Shown here: piece by piece, positions 37,706 through 50,324 of the stretch | Layout of the letters: every line of letters starts with the position of its first letter | Position numbering within the stretch: the first letter of the stretch is position 1 | Source: Lethocerus indicus | Taxonomy: Eukaryota; Arthropoda; Insecta; Hemiptera; Belostomatidae | Direction of reading: 5' to 3' | DNA length: 64,000 nt | Assembly (NCBI GenBank): GCA_019843655.1 | Contig: JACDQD010000002.1 | Coordinates: forward strand, 1,994,585-2,058,584 | Program-made: the position numbers and the translations under genes | The notes under the pieces: generated by a model | Seen by the model: the letters and a program-made list of their open reading frames with translations, nothing else | Told to the model about the DNA's origin: nothing | The model's database searches: none

Positions 37706-40389
37706 TAGGGTTGGGGCGTAGTTGTTTCCCGCTTTTTCCCCAGTATTACTGTATTTCCTTTACGACACTTTCTTCCCTACTTGTTTCTTCTCCCCTTCTC
37801 CGAGGGGCGGATGATAAAACAAACCAGTTTGGCCGCCTTCAAAGTGGCTCCTCCTGCACAACACTTCTTTGGTCCATTTCTCTTGCCGGTTCCCTTTTCC
37901 AGAGCTTGCGGGATGTGGGGGGTGGGGGGTGAGTTGGGCCCTTCATCTCTTCTCTCGCGTTCTTTAATAGAATGCTCGTTCGTCTTTTGGCCGCCCTTAT
38001 CTACTCTACTGCCCTCGCCCCCCACCAGCCCCTTTCTTTTTCGAGAGAACGGGCGAATAAAACACGTACAGTATAATTGGGCGAGCTGCCTTCACGCTTT
38101 TCTTTAATCTTTCTCCTTTTTAAATTTACAACCTGAAGTGTTTAAATGTATTATCAGAATAATGGCGTTTCTCGCTTTAATCTTTATTTTACAACGATGA
38201 GCTCTCTCTCTCTCTTTCTCCCTTTTCTCTCAGTCCTTCTCTCCCTTATCCTATCCTCCTGTCTCTCCCACTCTTTCGCATTTTCCTTTATTTGAAGGAG
38301 AACAAAAGGGAATCAAAATTAAAAAAATGTAATATCCTTAACAAATCTAACTCGAGCTCTTGCCGACGTTTCATCTCTTTATTTCTTCATTTAAGTGTTT
38401 TAATAAATTAAAAATATGTTTTGTTTATACGCTTCAGGGTGGGCGGGGTGCGTTAATTTTTTATTACCGCCCGGACATCAAACAACCCGGATTGGTATCA
38501 TTTATTCATCGGAATTCATTACGAATTCAACGGTATGAGAATTGGCAAGAGCTCGGAGAGCATTTTCTTCTTCGAGTTTTCCATTTATTTTTAATAAAAA
38601 TGGGAGTTGCGCTCGAATTATAGTTGAACTTTTTCTTATAAGGACATAATGGCGTAAGTTTCCTAATAAAGGATTCAAACCGAGTGTACCCAGTGTATGA
38701 ATCTGCATGTAAAGTTCGATGTTAATACTTAGTTCATTGAAAAGCAAAACTAATTGATCATAGTCTTCAAATTAATTGCTTACTTTCCCTATATAATAGA
38801 ATATAAATCAAATAAACGAGTAGTAGGTTTGAGTAGTGCTTATTTTCAGTATAAGCGTGATAAAATTATTTTCTACAAATTCCATGACCCGAAATTAAGA
38901 TTATATTACCCCTGTGTATGTGTATTTTGACTTTTAAAATCAAACAAAAATATATACGTGGGTGGAATTTTCTGAGAGAGTTTTGACAGGATATCCGCGC
39001 TCACGTCTCACGTACACACTCGCCTAACTTACAATCTCGTTTGATATTTTCTTTGATCTTAGCACTATTAGGAGGCTTTTATCTGGGGGATGCCAGCCTT
39101 CCGGATGCGGCGCAATATCGGCGGAAACACGAGAAAATGGAATTTCGAACATAATTTGCTTTGAATTAAACTGTACTCCGTAAAGTTGAGAATATATTTT
39201 ATTTTTATATCGTCCTTAAAGCCTTTCAAGTGGAAAGGACGAGTAAAGGAAAATGACAAGGCAGAAAAAGACAACAAATTAATTGCCCGCAGATAAAACC
39301 AACGTCATGATCACTAAACGAAAACAAATTTTCGAAAAGAGGCTGTTACGAGTACAGCAAAGAACTCATACAAATATCTTATTATTATTTTAATTAGTAG
39401 TGATAATTTATCACGAATGCACACACGACCAGTTGGATAATTTATAATGTTAATTAGTCCTTCAAACCCTCAAAACCTGAAAGTGACGCGGGTTTGCAGA
39501 AGTAGTGCGCCGTATTGGCGCTACAGAAATTATGTTTTGTCGAACTGAAGATCTGGTCCTAGATCTCGATGCACATTCTCAACATACCTATTAGGAAGAT
39601 GCAATTATATCTCTCAGTATATATTACACATTGCTCAGAATACTGATAGTAGAACCAAATGATTCCTTTTGTAATATGACTACGGTTGAATTTCAATACC
39701 TCTGATCCTAGTCATAGGATCGAAAGATACTATTTCATGACATTAAACGCCCGTTTGGTTTTAGTTTAAATCACTTTATGTTTGACACCAACGCCTGTAT
39801 CAATTGCTGCAATACACTCTGTCACAATTGCAAGTTATACATTGTGTTTGAGCACTGATATTATGCGTTCATAAAAGAAGTGGACGGGCCGAGAAATCCG
39901 AGAACGGACAATTTCCGATATGTCATTATGTATTTTATTATCGCGACTATTTTCGCGCTCCCCTCTCGCGCGTGTTGTCACTAATTAGCATCGGTTGGCG
40001 CGAAATGAACTGGAAAATTTTTTTTTGTTTTCCGGTTGCGCTTTTTCTGGCGCCAACTCTGGGCTCTAATTGAATTTCAAAGTGACCGTTCTTTCATTTT
40101 CAGTTAACATTTGCCGTCGAAAAACAGACCTTGTCAGCCCGATTAATATATAACATAACATAACGGAGGAGGCACATTTAGCTTGGTACAGATTTTTCGT
40201 AAATTATCTATTAAATTAATGCTACAACATTGATATCGGAATAGGTACAATTGTTACCTTACAAACTAGCGGTCTGACAATATTTATAAAGCACATCGAT
40301 AAAGAATTTTGAAACTTAAAGAACAGCTTCCGGAGGTTACATTCTACAAACATTCAACCGCTCACTCTCAGCTAACAGCGCCTTTAGGC

Positions 40390-41022
40390 GCTCAATTTCT
40401 TTGTAGAGCACAAAATTTGGTTCCAAAAGTTTTGATTTTGATGAAAATCTACCAGGAATAGACGATAAATCGTCAATATTAGAAATCTATCAAGTTTTCT
40501 TTTCCGAAAATATGTTCGAACATATTGTAAGAGAGAGCGATGCTTACTTATTATACCGCTAAAACTGTACGCAGTAGGCACTGACGATTGATGGCATGGA
40601 AAAATACAACAGTGCCCGAAATGTATCGATTTTTTTTGCTCTGTCGATGTTAATGTCGAGAGTAAAAAAAGTATCGGAGTAGAAGAATATCGGTCGACCG
40701 ACGAGTTATTACGAACAGAAAGTTTTCCACGAATAATGACAATTAGGTATAAATCTCTATTACAAATGCCGCACTTTCGTGATAACAATGAAACAATGAA
40801 CAAATCGAGACGCGCTAATAAAAATTGGGAGCATCATGGACAGCCTGCGAAATTCTTTTTCACGAGCATTATGTCGTATTAAGTCCGCGCGGTCGATCTT
40901 GCATCGGCTGCTTAGAGCGCAACTCTAAAGAAAGGGTTAAAAAAATATTTGAAATCGGTGCAAAATTCCAGTCATCGAAACTGGTGTGCAGATGTAATAT
41001 TTTTTATCAGTACCAATAAATT
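40390..41022 (+). pseudogene. PiggyBac-like transposase, decayed and internally deleted
   Basis: Three + strand pieces follow piggyBac order. First, 40425-40559 reads SFDFDENLPG then IYQVFFSENMFEHIVRESDA, the start of the DDE_Tnp_1_7 domain (usual pattern F-x-x-FF-x-x-E-x-x-x-x-I-V-x-E-T-N). Second, after stops and a frame change, 40675-40827 reads EEYRSTDELLRTESFPRIM then RYKSLLQMPHFRDNNE, the YWST..LL..P.F..IM....RF..LL...HF.DN block; the Trp is Arg here. Third, 40825-41019 reads HEHYVVLSPRGRSCIGCLER and ends CRCNIFYQYQ and stop, like the C-terminal Cys/His zinc-binding domain. The catalytic centre between blocks two and three is deleted. Stops at 40560 and 40576 also break it. I find no clear terminal repeats or TTAA duplication. 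Family assignment rests on motif recall; dead copy. Confidence 0.75.
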
Positions 41023-43288
41023 TTATATCTCACGGATATTTGGTTTTATTTTGCAACACTGCCTGGTTATACTTCATCAGTCGTTTAACTGAACTATATT
41101 GGGGGCGGTACGAAAATAATTGGTAGAAGGGGCCCGGGGCCCCGTTCACAAATGTCGGGGGGCTGTTGCCCGGCCCCGGGGGCAATATATAAGGATAGCC
41201 GGTGTTGGCCGGGTTAGTTATGGCGTCATTTACATTAAGATTACAGACTCCTGTCCGGGGTTGAGGGGCGAGGGTGGCGGAGTCGGTGCCCCGGGGGGTT
41301 TGGGAGGGGTAAACCGCCCCAATGATTAATGCTCGTCGGCCCCGCGCTAAGGCCCTGTCCGGACGTCGGTGGCAACAGGTGAGCACGTGAAAACTATGCC
41401 GTTTTTTTGCCGTTCAAAAGATGCCCCCATTACTGTTGTACAGATTTCATTCTGGTCCTGATACAGAATAAGAAGACGTTGCCGAAGGAATAGTAGGCGG
41501 GAAAGAAAGGATACATTAGTCATAAGTGAAACCTGACATTTTTGCTTCGATTCCCAATTTGGGTCGATTTTCGGTATCGATTTGAACTCGGTGGCCGAAG
41601 AGCGGCTTTATTCCTCAGCAATTCTCAGTGCGGATTTCAATTTTCAGCCAAGTAATTCGGCGCCCATTAAAAGTCCCCGTTGAGTCTGCTGAAAGGGTGT
41701 GGGGCGAGGCGCTATCTTCCGAACGAAATACTCCCGCCCAAGAATGTGGGAAAGCCTGGAAGGTTGGGAGTGCCGGGTTTTTAACTTGGACACGGCATTC
41801 CTACAGGAATTCGAGGCCCCCAGGATAACTTCCCTTTCTTTTTTGTTGCCCCCCCCCCACCTTATCCCTGTCCTTCTTGTAAGTGTGTAAAAAGGTATCT
41901 TCTTAATTTTTACCCGTTTTTCTTCTAGTTCCTGGAAGTTTTACTCTTCGTCCTCGTCGTCGTCCTCCTCTTCTGGGAAGTTACGTCGGTTTAATTAATA
42001 AAAGGGCCCCAATTTTATGCGCGGTAATTGTAATGAAACTTAATTTAACTTTTCCAACTAGAACTTTATCCTTGAGATATTAAGAGCGCTTTGCCGTCTT
42101 GAACGAAAAAAATATTAATAGAATTTGGGGGGCGGAGCGGTTTAATGCGTATTATTTCTCTTTTTTTTTTCTTTCGAGGTAAAGTAATTTTCCCCTAATG
42201 CCATTTAGTTGACTAAAATATTTAAAAAAAAAAAACAGAAGGTATTTTATACGCGAGGAAACTACAGATTTGGAAAGAAGTCGCTTTTGAAATATGACGA
42301 ATACCAGAATTTTACATAAACGGTATTACCAACTATCTTCCTCTGTTCCTCTGTTACTTTCTTTTACTAACTTATGCCGAGGTATAGTGTTCAGTTCACT
42401 GAACACTGTACACTTCACTGACTACAGACCGTAATCTTCATGTTTAATACGGCGGGTCAGTGGCCGCTTGGTCACAGAACTTTAGTAGTCAGTATTAATT
42501 AATTCATTTTTAATAATACGCCGATGATTTTAATAATTCTTACGATGACAAGAAGACTTATTACCATAATCCTGTAAAATATCATTTCAGTTTAATGAAG
42601 AATACTAGTCAATGTCATTGTGCTATGTTATGTGGAACTCTGAATTTGTGGACCCGAATGAACTTTTCAATTTTATCAACCCGGACCGGGCGAGCTAATA
42701 TACATCGCCCTTGATATACATCATAATTTGTTAAGTGATTTAGGTTTAAGTATTTACTAACTTACATCGGGGGCGTCTATTATTTGAACGACGTTACAAA
42801 TAAATGCTTCGCTAATCGTTTAAATGAGTAAGCGTTTACATGTTGTAGGGCACTAAAGCCCTTTGCTACACCACCCCCCAAACTAACGTGCTATCCGGCA
42901 CGCTCACAATTAATTCAATGCATTGCGGGCATATAACTTGGGGCTCGCTTATCTTCTGTTAATGCAATATTTAAAGGTTTCTACCCCCGCCCCAGCCCGT
43001 CCTAAACCAACCCCCGCCCCCATTATTTAGCCCTGTATGTATCCGCGTAAACTCATTTAGTTCACACGACTCCGCGCTATATTATAGGGGCGGGCTGGCC
43101 GTTTTATCTTTTCGGCCCGAGGATCAAACAATTTGCCTGAAACCGCTTAAACCTGTAACGAGTCAATGTTTGAATTTGTAAATTTCTAGAAGATACTTGT
43201 GTGGGGGTCAGTAGATTTTTGAAATTTCGAAAAATCCAAAACTCAGGGCTCGGGTAAAAACTGTAGTGAAAAGCGGGAAGATTTTATT
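41023..43288. other. Gene-free stretch
   Basis: No gene recognised. GC-rich block at 41100-41380 with a self-complementary GGGGCCCGGGGCCCC near 41129, a C run near 41850, a trinucleotide-rich patch at 41945-41975, and a short perfect hairpin at 42386-42407. Confidence 0.5.
42386..42407 (+). repeat. Short perfect inverted repeat
   Basis: AGTGTTCAG and CTGAACACT flank a 4-base spacer (TTCA). No further context supports a terminator, operator or microRNA. Confidence 0.6.
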
Positions 43289-43301
43289 TCATTGGTCTGC
43301 C
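43289..43301 (+). repeat. LINE target-site duplication, left
   Basis: TCATTGGTCTGCC, repeated exactly at 43772-43784 after the poly-A tail of the LINE. Confidence 0.9.
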
Positions 43302-43771
43302 AGGACATCAAAATTGACCTTAAGTAACAAATTGACAATATAAAAATCGATACTTAAACGGACATGGACATACGGTTTAGAGCTATGGTGTTCCACCGAG
43401 ACATACAACATCGCTCGCATCCAGAGATTTCAATCCAAAGTCCTTCTTACCATACTTAATGCTACCCCCGGTATGTTTCTAACCGAACAATCCATAATGA
43501 CCTCAACATACCAACAAAATCCCGGTTCCTGAAGTTCCACTCCCGCCTCTCTCATCATCCTAATCCACTCGTTCAGTCCCTTTCCTCTCTTACCCACCCA
43601 TTAGCCCGGAGATCTTCTTAGCCCTTAGACTATAATTGTTCTCGTGTGAAAAGTGCCATCTTTGGGTGGTACCTTTTATCACGAAATACATGTGGAAAAA
43701 AAAAATCAGCACTTGTACTTATAACATTTATGTTGATTGGACAAAATAGAAAAGGTTTACAAAAAAAAAAA
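43302..43771 (+). mobile_element. Jockey-clade LINE, 5'-truncated 3' end
   Basis: The body matches the LINE at 46770-47670 from the AGGAC near 47236 onward. The first part encodes the end of ORF2: frames include TWTYGLELW and NIARIQRFQSKVL, the conserved post-reverse-transcriptase region of Jockey-type elements (usual pattern L-x-x-Y-G-x-x-x-W-G then I-x-R-I-Q-R-x-Q-N-K). The 3' untranslated region ends in an A-rich tail with several A runs. Exact 13-bp target-site duplications flank it, the mark of target-primed reverse transcription with 5' truncation. Stops and frame changes show it is dead on arrival. Confidence 0.9.
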
Positions 43772-43784
43772 TCATTGGTCTGCC
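43772..43784 (+). repeat. LINE target-site duplication, right
   Basis: Exact second copy of TCATTGGTCTGCC. Confidence 0.9.
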
Positions 43785-45707
43785 TAAATGTACTTACCTC
43801 ATTTAATTTATAAAAAAATCATAGACGGGCCCGTAAGGAAACAAATCGCCCAATAAAATCGCATTATTTTTATCTACAATCCAACTTTTGTAGTTTGTAG
43901 CATTCAAACGAACTCATGTCGGTAATCAGGTTGGGTCTCGACGGCCAACAAATCAGCAACAACAAGTAATAAATCGCCGAAACTGATATATATATATATA
44001 TATATATGGGAATTGGAAATACTTTGTTGAGTGCGGTTCGTCCGATCGTGAGTCACAAAGAGAATGAACAAACTTTGAAAGGAGGACCGCGGTGGAGGAC
44101 AAACAGAGGGACGAATACACACAACAAAACTCAACTTACAAACAGACACAAGACCGATCTTTTTATTCAACCGTGTCTTTCACAAAACCTCCCTTTCGGC
44201 AAAGCATCAACGGCGAAATATATTCGCCCAACAGACGTCACACTCCGTTGAGACGTTTTTATTCAACTGGATATGCATCCGACTTAACGTCCGGCGTCGT
44301 AATACATCAAAAAATTATTTTTATTCAATCGGTCATTCGATCTAAATATATATTATTTGCCGGCAAACTGTTCCCAACAGTTCTATTCCGAACTTAACAA
44401 AAATAAAATACGAAAATAATTATTACTCTCAGATAGTTCACTCAAATTGATTGATCTTATACTGAACTCCCGACTCCAGTCCCGAGTCGACCCTTGCCAT
44501 TTAGTTTATTAGCTTCGATTTATTTCCGAATACATTTTTTTACATTTGTCAGAAAACGTGAAAAACTACCCGGCTGCGGAATATATAGCAATAAATCCGG
44601 CTCCTAGGGTCGCTGTCCGGGCGGTTGAGTGCTGGAACTGTATTTTATTTCTGGGAAATATTGGACAAATAAAATATAGGATAAATGGATGGAGTGTATG
44701 TGCGCCCCCCACCAAGCTGCGGAATTTTAGAATGTATTCTGTTCTGTGAAAAACGGGCCATTATCGCCTATTCTCCGCGTTTATGAATTTATTCATGTTC
44801 ATCGTAGAGCTCTCAAACCGGGATTTTAAAAATACTGTACGCATTTTACAGGTACACAAATGTTACTTCGGCGAATAGAAGTTTTAGGACATTAATACAG
44901 TGCGCTTAGTTCGAAAAAAATCTGCGTGTTCAGTGAAACACGACACCGTAACTTTTCAGTAAACTATGCGCCTGTTAGTTTACAGTGCGACGGGGGGGGG
45001 GGGCGGTGGCGGGGGATGAAAATTTTAAAATCAATTCCCCTCTGTTGAGTTCTTGACCTGTAAAATGATTCGGGCGCAGGAATTCAGTATCGGAAAACAA
45101 AAAGGGCGGAACACTTGTGCGGTTTTCAATTTCAGGACCGGGGACGCTTTGATTCACAACTAAAAGTTGGGGCACCGGCGATTTTTTTTTTCGAAACCCT
45201 CTCTTTCGCTAAATTTTTGTGAAACGGTTAAAACGTTGATTGGAAAACGGGAGAAGGAATCTGCCCCGTTAATAAATACGGCCCCCGTACGGGGGTCGGT
45301 GCAAGTCCGAGCAGAAAACAGTTTTCATACCTGAATATTTTAACTTTCAATCGAATATTCGCACAGTAAATTTGTGGTCGAGAGCGACGCGGCGTTAACG
45401 CTTTGGAGCCGTAGTCCGATGCTGCAGCGACACAGAGAATTTTCGTTTAATTTAAATTTTCAATGGATCAAAAAGTGTGGAACTCACCACAGTGAGTACA
45501 GTGTAAAATTCTATTAATGGGTAAAAGAAGGATATTATTCATTTTTATGCGAAATTTTTATAAAATGGAATAGATTCAAAAGTTTCGATTTCGGAGGCTG
45601 AGAGTGATAAGTTTCTTTTTCAATGCCATACAATTCTTTTCCTTCTGAATTTTTATCACTTATTACCTTCTCACCGGTTAATAATAAGGTATGATACTCA
45701 ATAAAAT
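43785..45707. other. Gene-free stretch
   Basis: AT microsatellite at 43985-44007 and a G-rich tract at 44992-45016. Several short open frames at 44000-44400 share no known motif. Nothing else recognised. Confidence 0.5.
43985..44007 (+). repeat. (AT)n microsatellite
   Basis: About eleven AT units. Confidence 0.85.
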
Positions 45708-46179
45708 ATTGGGTTGGCAACTAAGTAATTGCTGAATTCACCGACACAAGTGGCGTTGTACATATTTTTAAGTACGTAAACATCTTTGCACAGATAAGCC
45801 GTAGATGATTTTGATGGCACGTATAAGATACATTCAGCTTCTCTGCAATGTCCCTTGTTGAACTATGGCGATCCGAATCAATAATGGCCTTTATTCGGTC
45901 ATTTAAGGCCGTTCTGTTAAGGCTTCAACACCTTTGCGAAAATAAAAAAGCGAAATGCGACGGAAATATTCACTTTGGTTCACCGTGTTTTAGCATTTTA
46001 TACACACACACACACAATTCGACTGGTCAATGCAATTTTGATACCGAATGTCTCAGAAAGGACCAAATAATAACGTATCGAAGAATCTTATCTGTGCAAA
46101 GATGTTGACTTACTTAAAAATATGTACAACGCCACTTGTGTCGGTGAATTCCGCAATTACTTAGTTGCCAACCCGATAT
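45708..46179 (-). mobile_element. Mariner element, non-autonomous, both ends intact
   Basis: Both ends are present: TTGGGTTGGCAACTAAGTAA on the left and ATTACTTAGTTGCCAACCCG on the right, with TA at each edge as expected for the mariner TA target. Inner terminal regions (TACATATTTTTAAGTACGT and its inverse) extend the inverted repeats. The interior keeps a transposase fragment on the minus strand and a CA run near 46000-46014. At about 470 bp it is far below the 1.3 kb of an autonomous mariner. Best-preserved ends of the four copies. Confidence 0.9.
45797..45900 (-). pseudogene. Mariner transposase, second helix-turn-helix fragment
   Basis: The minus strand reads DRIKAIIDSDRHSSTRDIAE then KLNVSYTC, the second helix-turn-helix of mariner transposases (usual pattern T-x-R-E-I-A-E-x-L-N-x-S). 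It lacks the upstream and catalytic parts. Compared with the copy at 7678-7926, this one retains the seven bases missing there and keeps the frame. Confidence 0.85.
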
Positions 46180-46769
46180 TTGAGGTTCCATTACGAGTAT
46201 ATCAAATATAAGAATACCATTATAACAGGAATACTGACACAAATTTAATCGAGTGTTCAGATTTAAACTAATACTTGTAAGGATCCCGTAGCGTTCATAG
46301 AACGAAAATTAATACGGTCCTTCGGCCCTGTTCCGCGAGTTTTTACTCGATGGGCTACGACCTTATCTCTTCCCCTCGTCAGATGGTCGAATATTGAGAT
46401 CTTAAAAAAATTAAAAAATTACGGAAATGTTGGATGAATCATCGTGCTCTCAGCGTGGGTTGTTGAGAGTTGGTCCAATAAAGCCGCCGGTAAAGCCGCC
46501 TGTATCTGGGTCGCTCCCCGTAGGCAGTGCGTACACGTAGCCCCCCACACGTATAAGCATCAGTCGGGTGATTTGAATCTTTCACGGGCCGTTGCTCTCC
46601 TCTGCCGGCCGAGTGGGAAACGTAGTGGCCCGGCCCCTACCTATTTCTGCCGCCCAGAAACGTTTCCACTCCGACGGAGAGCTCGCTGGATGGGATTGGG
46701 AAACGCTGTCGGTAAACGGTTTGTAGCGCTGCCGGATAGTCAATGTACAATAAAAATGTATACAGTGGC
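46180..46769. other. Gene-free stretch
   Basis: A GC-rich segment (46470-46740) with an open frame of 113 codons (46444-46785, +) that runs into the LINE; no recognised domain. It may be LINE-internal sequence too decayed to identify, or unrelated. Confidence 0.4.
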
Positions 46770-47589
46770 AATAGAGTTTTTGTAAATAATCCGCTTAACA
46801 ACCACGAACTCATCCTCAAATCATATCTCGAGAACAGGTTCTTCAGAGTTAAGGAAGGCCGAGAGCTATCCGACCTCTGTTTAGTCGAAGCGTCTGTCCC
46901 TCGAGGTAGTGTCCTAGGTCCACTCCTATACACAATATATATTTACCTCCGATATACCTACATATCCTTCTACAGTCCTCGCCACATTTGCCGACGACAC
47001 ATGACTCCGACCAAAATCCCTCAACTACAACCATCAATCTCCGAGAGCACCTTTCCAACATCCGGTCCAGGTGCAAACGATGGAGGGTCAAAGTGAATAG
47101 CTCTAAGTCTGCCACGTCTACGTCGACTTCCTTGCCCTCCTGTTCTATTTAACAGTACTCCTATCCCCAACCGACAGCAGGCTCCCGAGAACAGATCTAA
47201 ATCGTAAATTTGAACTGTTGATACCTCTGTTGAAAAGGACTTACAAAACTTACAATAGCCAACAAACTGACAATATATAAAACTGTACTAAAACCGACAC
47301 GGACGTACGGAATAGAACTATGGGGTTCCGCCAAGAAATCCGACATCGCTCGCATCCAAACATTCTCGTCCAAAGTCCTTCGTACCATCCTTAATGCTCA
47401 GTGGTACGTGTTTCTAACCGAACAATCCATAATGACCCCAACGTACCAAATGTCGACGAAGTAGCAAAATCACGCTTTCTTAAATTCCATTCCCGCCTCT
47501 CTCCACATCCAAATCCACTCGTGTTCACTCCCTTTCCTCTTTTACCCATCCATTATCTTAAACGCCACTGACCTAGAGACTTTCTGTAG
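46770..47589 (+). pseudogene. Jockey-type LINE ORF2 fragment (reverse transcriptase)
   Basis: Reading in order: LILKSYLENRFFRVKEG, then SVPRGSVLGPLLYTIY (46893-46940), matching the GVPQGSVLGP block of Jockey-type reverse transcriptases. After a +1 frame change comes DIPTYPSTVLATFADDT with the FADD catalytic pair at 46987-47001. Downstream are YKTVLKPTRTYGIELWG, then KKSDIARIQTF near 47270-47350, the post-RT region. The C-terminus reads YLKRH, stop, PRDFL, stop, close to the usual Jockey end RLKR-x-x-P-x-D-L. The enzyme would copy element RNA at a nicked target. The frameshifts and a stop at 47001 onward make it non-functional, and the endonuclease domain is missing. Confidence 0.88.
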
Positions 47590-47670
47590 TTATGAAACAA
47601 GTGAAACTAATCAAACAAACCGCAATTGTACCTATAACTGGTACACAGTTGATTGTACGAAATGTATTAT
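46770..47670 (+). mobile_element. Jockey-clade LINE, 5'-truncated, longest copy
   Basis: This is the longest of three copies. It covers the second half of the reverse transcriptase, the post-RT region, the ORF2 stop at 47587-47589 and a 3' untranslated region that aligns with the copies at 43302 and 57731. The 3' end is near 47670, where homology fades; a clear poly-A tail and target-site duplication are not seen. The left boundary is set where reverse transcriptase similarity begins and may lie further left. Confidence 0.85.
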
Positions 47671-50324
47671 GATTACAGTACTGGAAAAAAATGTTCCGTC
47701 ACAATTCATTTACGCTAATCTCCTTCGAGCCCTTCGCGTAACCGGAGGTTTGAAAAGAAATGGACAATCCTGATTATTCTGCAGTAATCAATTAGCGGCC
47801 GGTTATGGCTTGTGGGAGGCCGGTGGTTGTTGTACGGGAGGGACTTTGATGATAGAATCTGTCAGAACCCCAATTTATTATTGCCCTCACACCCCCACCT
47901 ACCCCCCCCCCCGCAACATCCTCCCCGTCACGCGCCAATGCCTATCCTTGATTTTACGAGGATTAGGGCCGGCGTTTCGAACATCCCTTCTGTGAACGGC
48001 CCGAAAGGGCCGACTGCCGCCCTTCAGATAATCCCCCCACCCAAAGGTTGTAATCCTACCGCGCCGGACATCCTTCGGCCACTCCTGGTGATCGGCCCGC
48101 CGAGATATATTTTCTTTGTCCCCCTTTTTTATTCCCCGATAATCCTAGCCTACCTTTACGGTGTTTTTTGGTGCGTTGATATGGCCCTTGGTTCGACTCT
48201 CCGGGCAATAGAAACAAAAAGACATGTTTCTCCATTTATCTGTGCACTTTCGAGGATTCAGCTCTGAATAATTTATATAATGTGAATCCTAGAGCGATTC
48301 TTCATTCTTTTACTCTACTCGTAAAACATTTTGTAAACGTTAGGCAAGGATGTTGATAACGTTGTGCTTATCGGTTACCAGATAGAAATAAAGAATTGCG
48401 TTCTTTCAGATCTGAGTTGAGATTAACATTATTTATGTGTTTACAAACCATACAAGTAGGAAGTATTTAGAAATCATACTTATCTTAACCGTGCTTTGTT
48501 AATTGAACTAACTCACGATCAGAACATCTTCTAAATGGTAATTTATAAAAAAAATAACTTCGACACTAGTGAATGCTATATAGAATTTATTAATATTCAA
48601 ATCGGGCCGGAATGTGTTGCTCGAGTCACGATTATCTTACAGGAAGGAAAATTGCAGATTGTTTGGCATTACTCAATATTTAATATTTCACAATTTGTGT
48701 ACAGGAAACGTTTATCTTTGCTGGAAAGTGGCATTTTGTGAAATTTGTGAAACGTTTTGTTTCTGTAGGGTGTCTGAATTATCCATGCGCCCTTCTGGCG
48801 TCAAACGGTGAGCGATCTGTGGCGTTGAGGACGTCGATCCTGGAGGCCCTTCGAGCCCGCCAACCACCACCATTCCAGTTCCTCCACTGTATTTCAAAGT
48901 CAAAAGAAGCTCGAGTGGCCTCACCCCCCCAAATATATACGAATATTCCCCTTCTCGAGGCCCCGGCGGCCCCATCCCGAAAACACTCAATCGTGAGCCG
49001 GCGTTCCTCCCGCCCCATTTCGTATTCCCTAATAGAGAAATTTTTTTCGCGGTTTTTTTTCTGTTTCATCCCTCATCTAACCTTATTCCTCCTTTCGGCG
49101 GACGGTTGGGGGTGGGGGAGGACTGGAGGATCATTAAAATAAAGAGGGTGGGAGAAAATTTTGAGAAATAAGCGACCTCCTCCACTTCTCCTCCGCCGAA
49201 CAGCCGAGAGAGGAATCACTTTGAAATTCAAATCTCTTCTCTCTTCCCCCATTGTGATGGATCGAGCTTTTTCCTTTATGTTTATAAATATACATTGGAG
49301 CCGGCTCGAAGAAAATGCCTTTCGGACGAAAATAAACCGAAAGTGTTTTCGCAGTTAATGGTTTTTTTTTCTTCTTCTTCTCTTCTAGTTACTAGCTACG
49401 AGTAAATTGATTAGACGTAATATCGCGGTTTTGGTTTGAGTGGATTTACACAGCGAACTTTTAAAACTGGACAGACGAGATTATGCAAATATATTTTTTA
49501 TTTCAGCTTCGCTCGGGACCGAATAACTTTATTATTTCTATTAAGTTCTTTCTCTTCTATTAAGTTTTACATAATTATTCGCCCTAGACAGTGGGTCGAC
49601 CGTGATAAAAATTCTCCGCCAACTTTTTAGATGGGGGACGTTGACGAGTAGTTCTTGTCGCGCGAAGAGTTTGTTGTTGTGGTCCTGTGGCGTCGATGTT
49701 TCACAATAAATAGTTCGAGTGAAACTTCAGTTTTGAACATTTGAAATTAGACTCGTTTCTTTTTCCAGAGACTGCATTACACTTGTTTCCGAGTTTCAAG
49801 AGGCGCGCTCGAAAACGGGCGGAAAACAAGCCGCGAAACGAAGCTCCGCCTGAAAACATATTGTTGTTTAGGTTGGGGCAAAGTGGCGGAGAACTGAGCA
49901 CTAAGTAGTCAGAGGGGAGGCCGCACGGCGAGAAGGAAAATGTTTCGCGTCAAGATGTTCAAGTTTACGAGGGTTAACAGGGTCACCCCGTTGGGGGGGT
50001 GTTGGGGGGGGGGGGGGGCTTGGGGCGCCCCTCGCCGCTGATGCACATTCGCCTAGGACTTCGTCTGTACTTAATGCGAAGAACTCGGCACATGACTTAG
50101 GCTACTCGCGGTCTCATTTCGGAGGCTGATTGCACCCTCGGGTCTAGAGTGGCAATAATTCATTTCAACTCTGATACTAACCTCCCCCTGGCCAAGAGCA
50201 AATGTTACGTTGCGAAAACAGAGTAACAATATTTCTAACTATTTTTATTTTACGTTAATTCGATCTAATAATTTAATAACCCTTTCACAGCGAAATAATT
50301 CGTGTGATTAAAATCCAGTGATGA
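47671..50324. other. Gene-free stretch
   Basis: Open frames of 151 codons (47812-48267, +) and 134 codons (48738-49142, +) carry no motif I know. A dense G-rich tract lies at 49993-50025. No transposon recognised. Confidence 0.5.
49993..50025 (+). other. G-rich tract, potential G-quadruplex
   Basis: G runs of 7, about 15 and 4 with short spacers, then CGCCCC. Long G runs can supply the four G-tracts. The exact length may be unreliable in assembly. Confidence 0.5.

Larger units (their letters stand above)
36633..40389. other. Gene-free stretch
   Basis: No gene recognised. A CCCCG pentanucleotide run lies at 37095-37116, a TCC run at 37686-37705, and a pyrimidine-rich region spans 37700-38290. 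The rest is AT-rich and unremarkable. Confidence 0.5.

Noticed and set aside
40384..40803. 139-codon open frame on the minus strand
   Set aside because: It is the antisense shadow of the piggyBac-like remnant, whose motifs are on the plus strand.
48185..48210. GGTTCGACTC, B-box-like
   Set aside because: No tRNA cloverleaf can be formed around it.
47812..48267. 151-codon open frame next to the LINE
   Set aside because: Proline-rich from C runs; no similarity to LINE ORF1 (no CCHC zinc knuckles) or ORF2.
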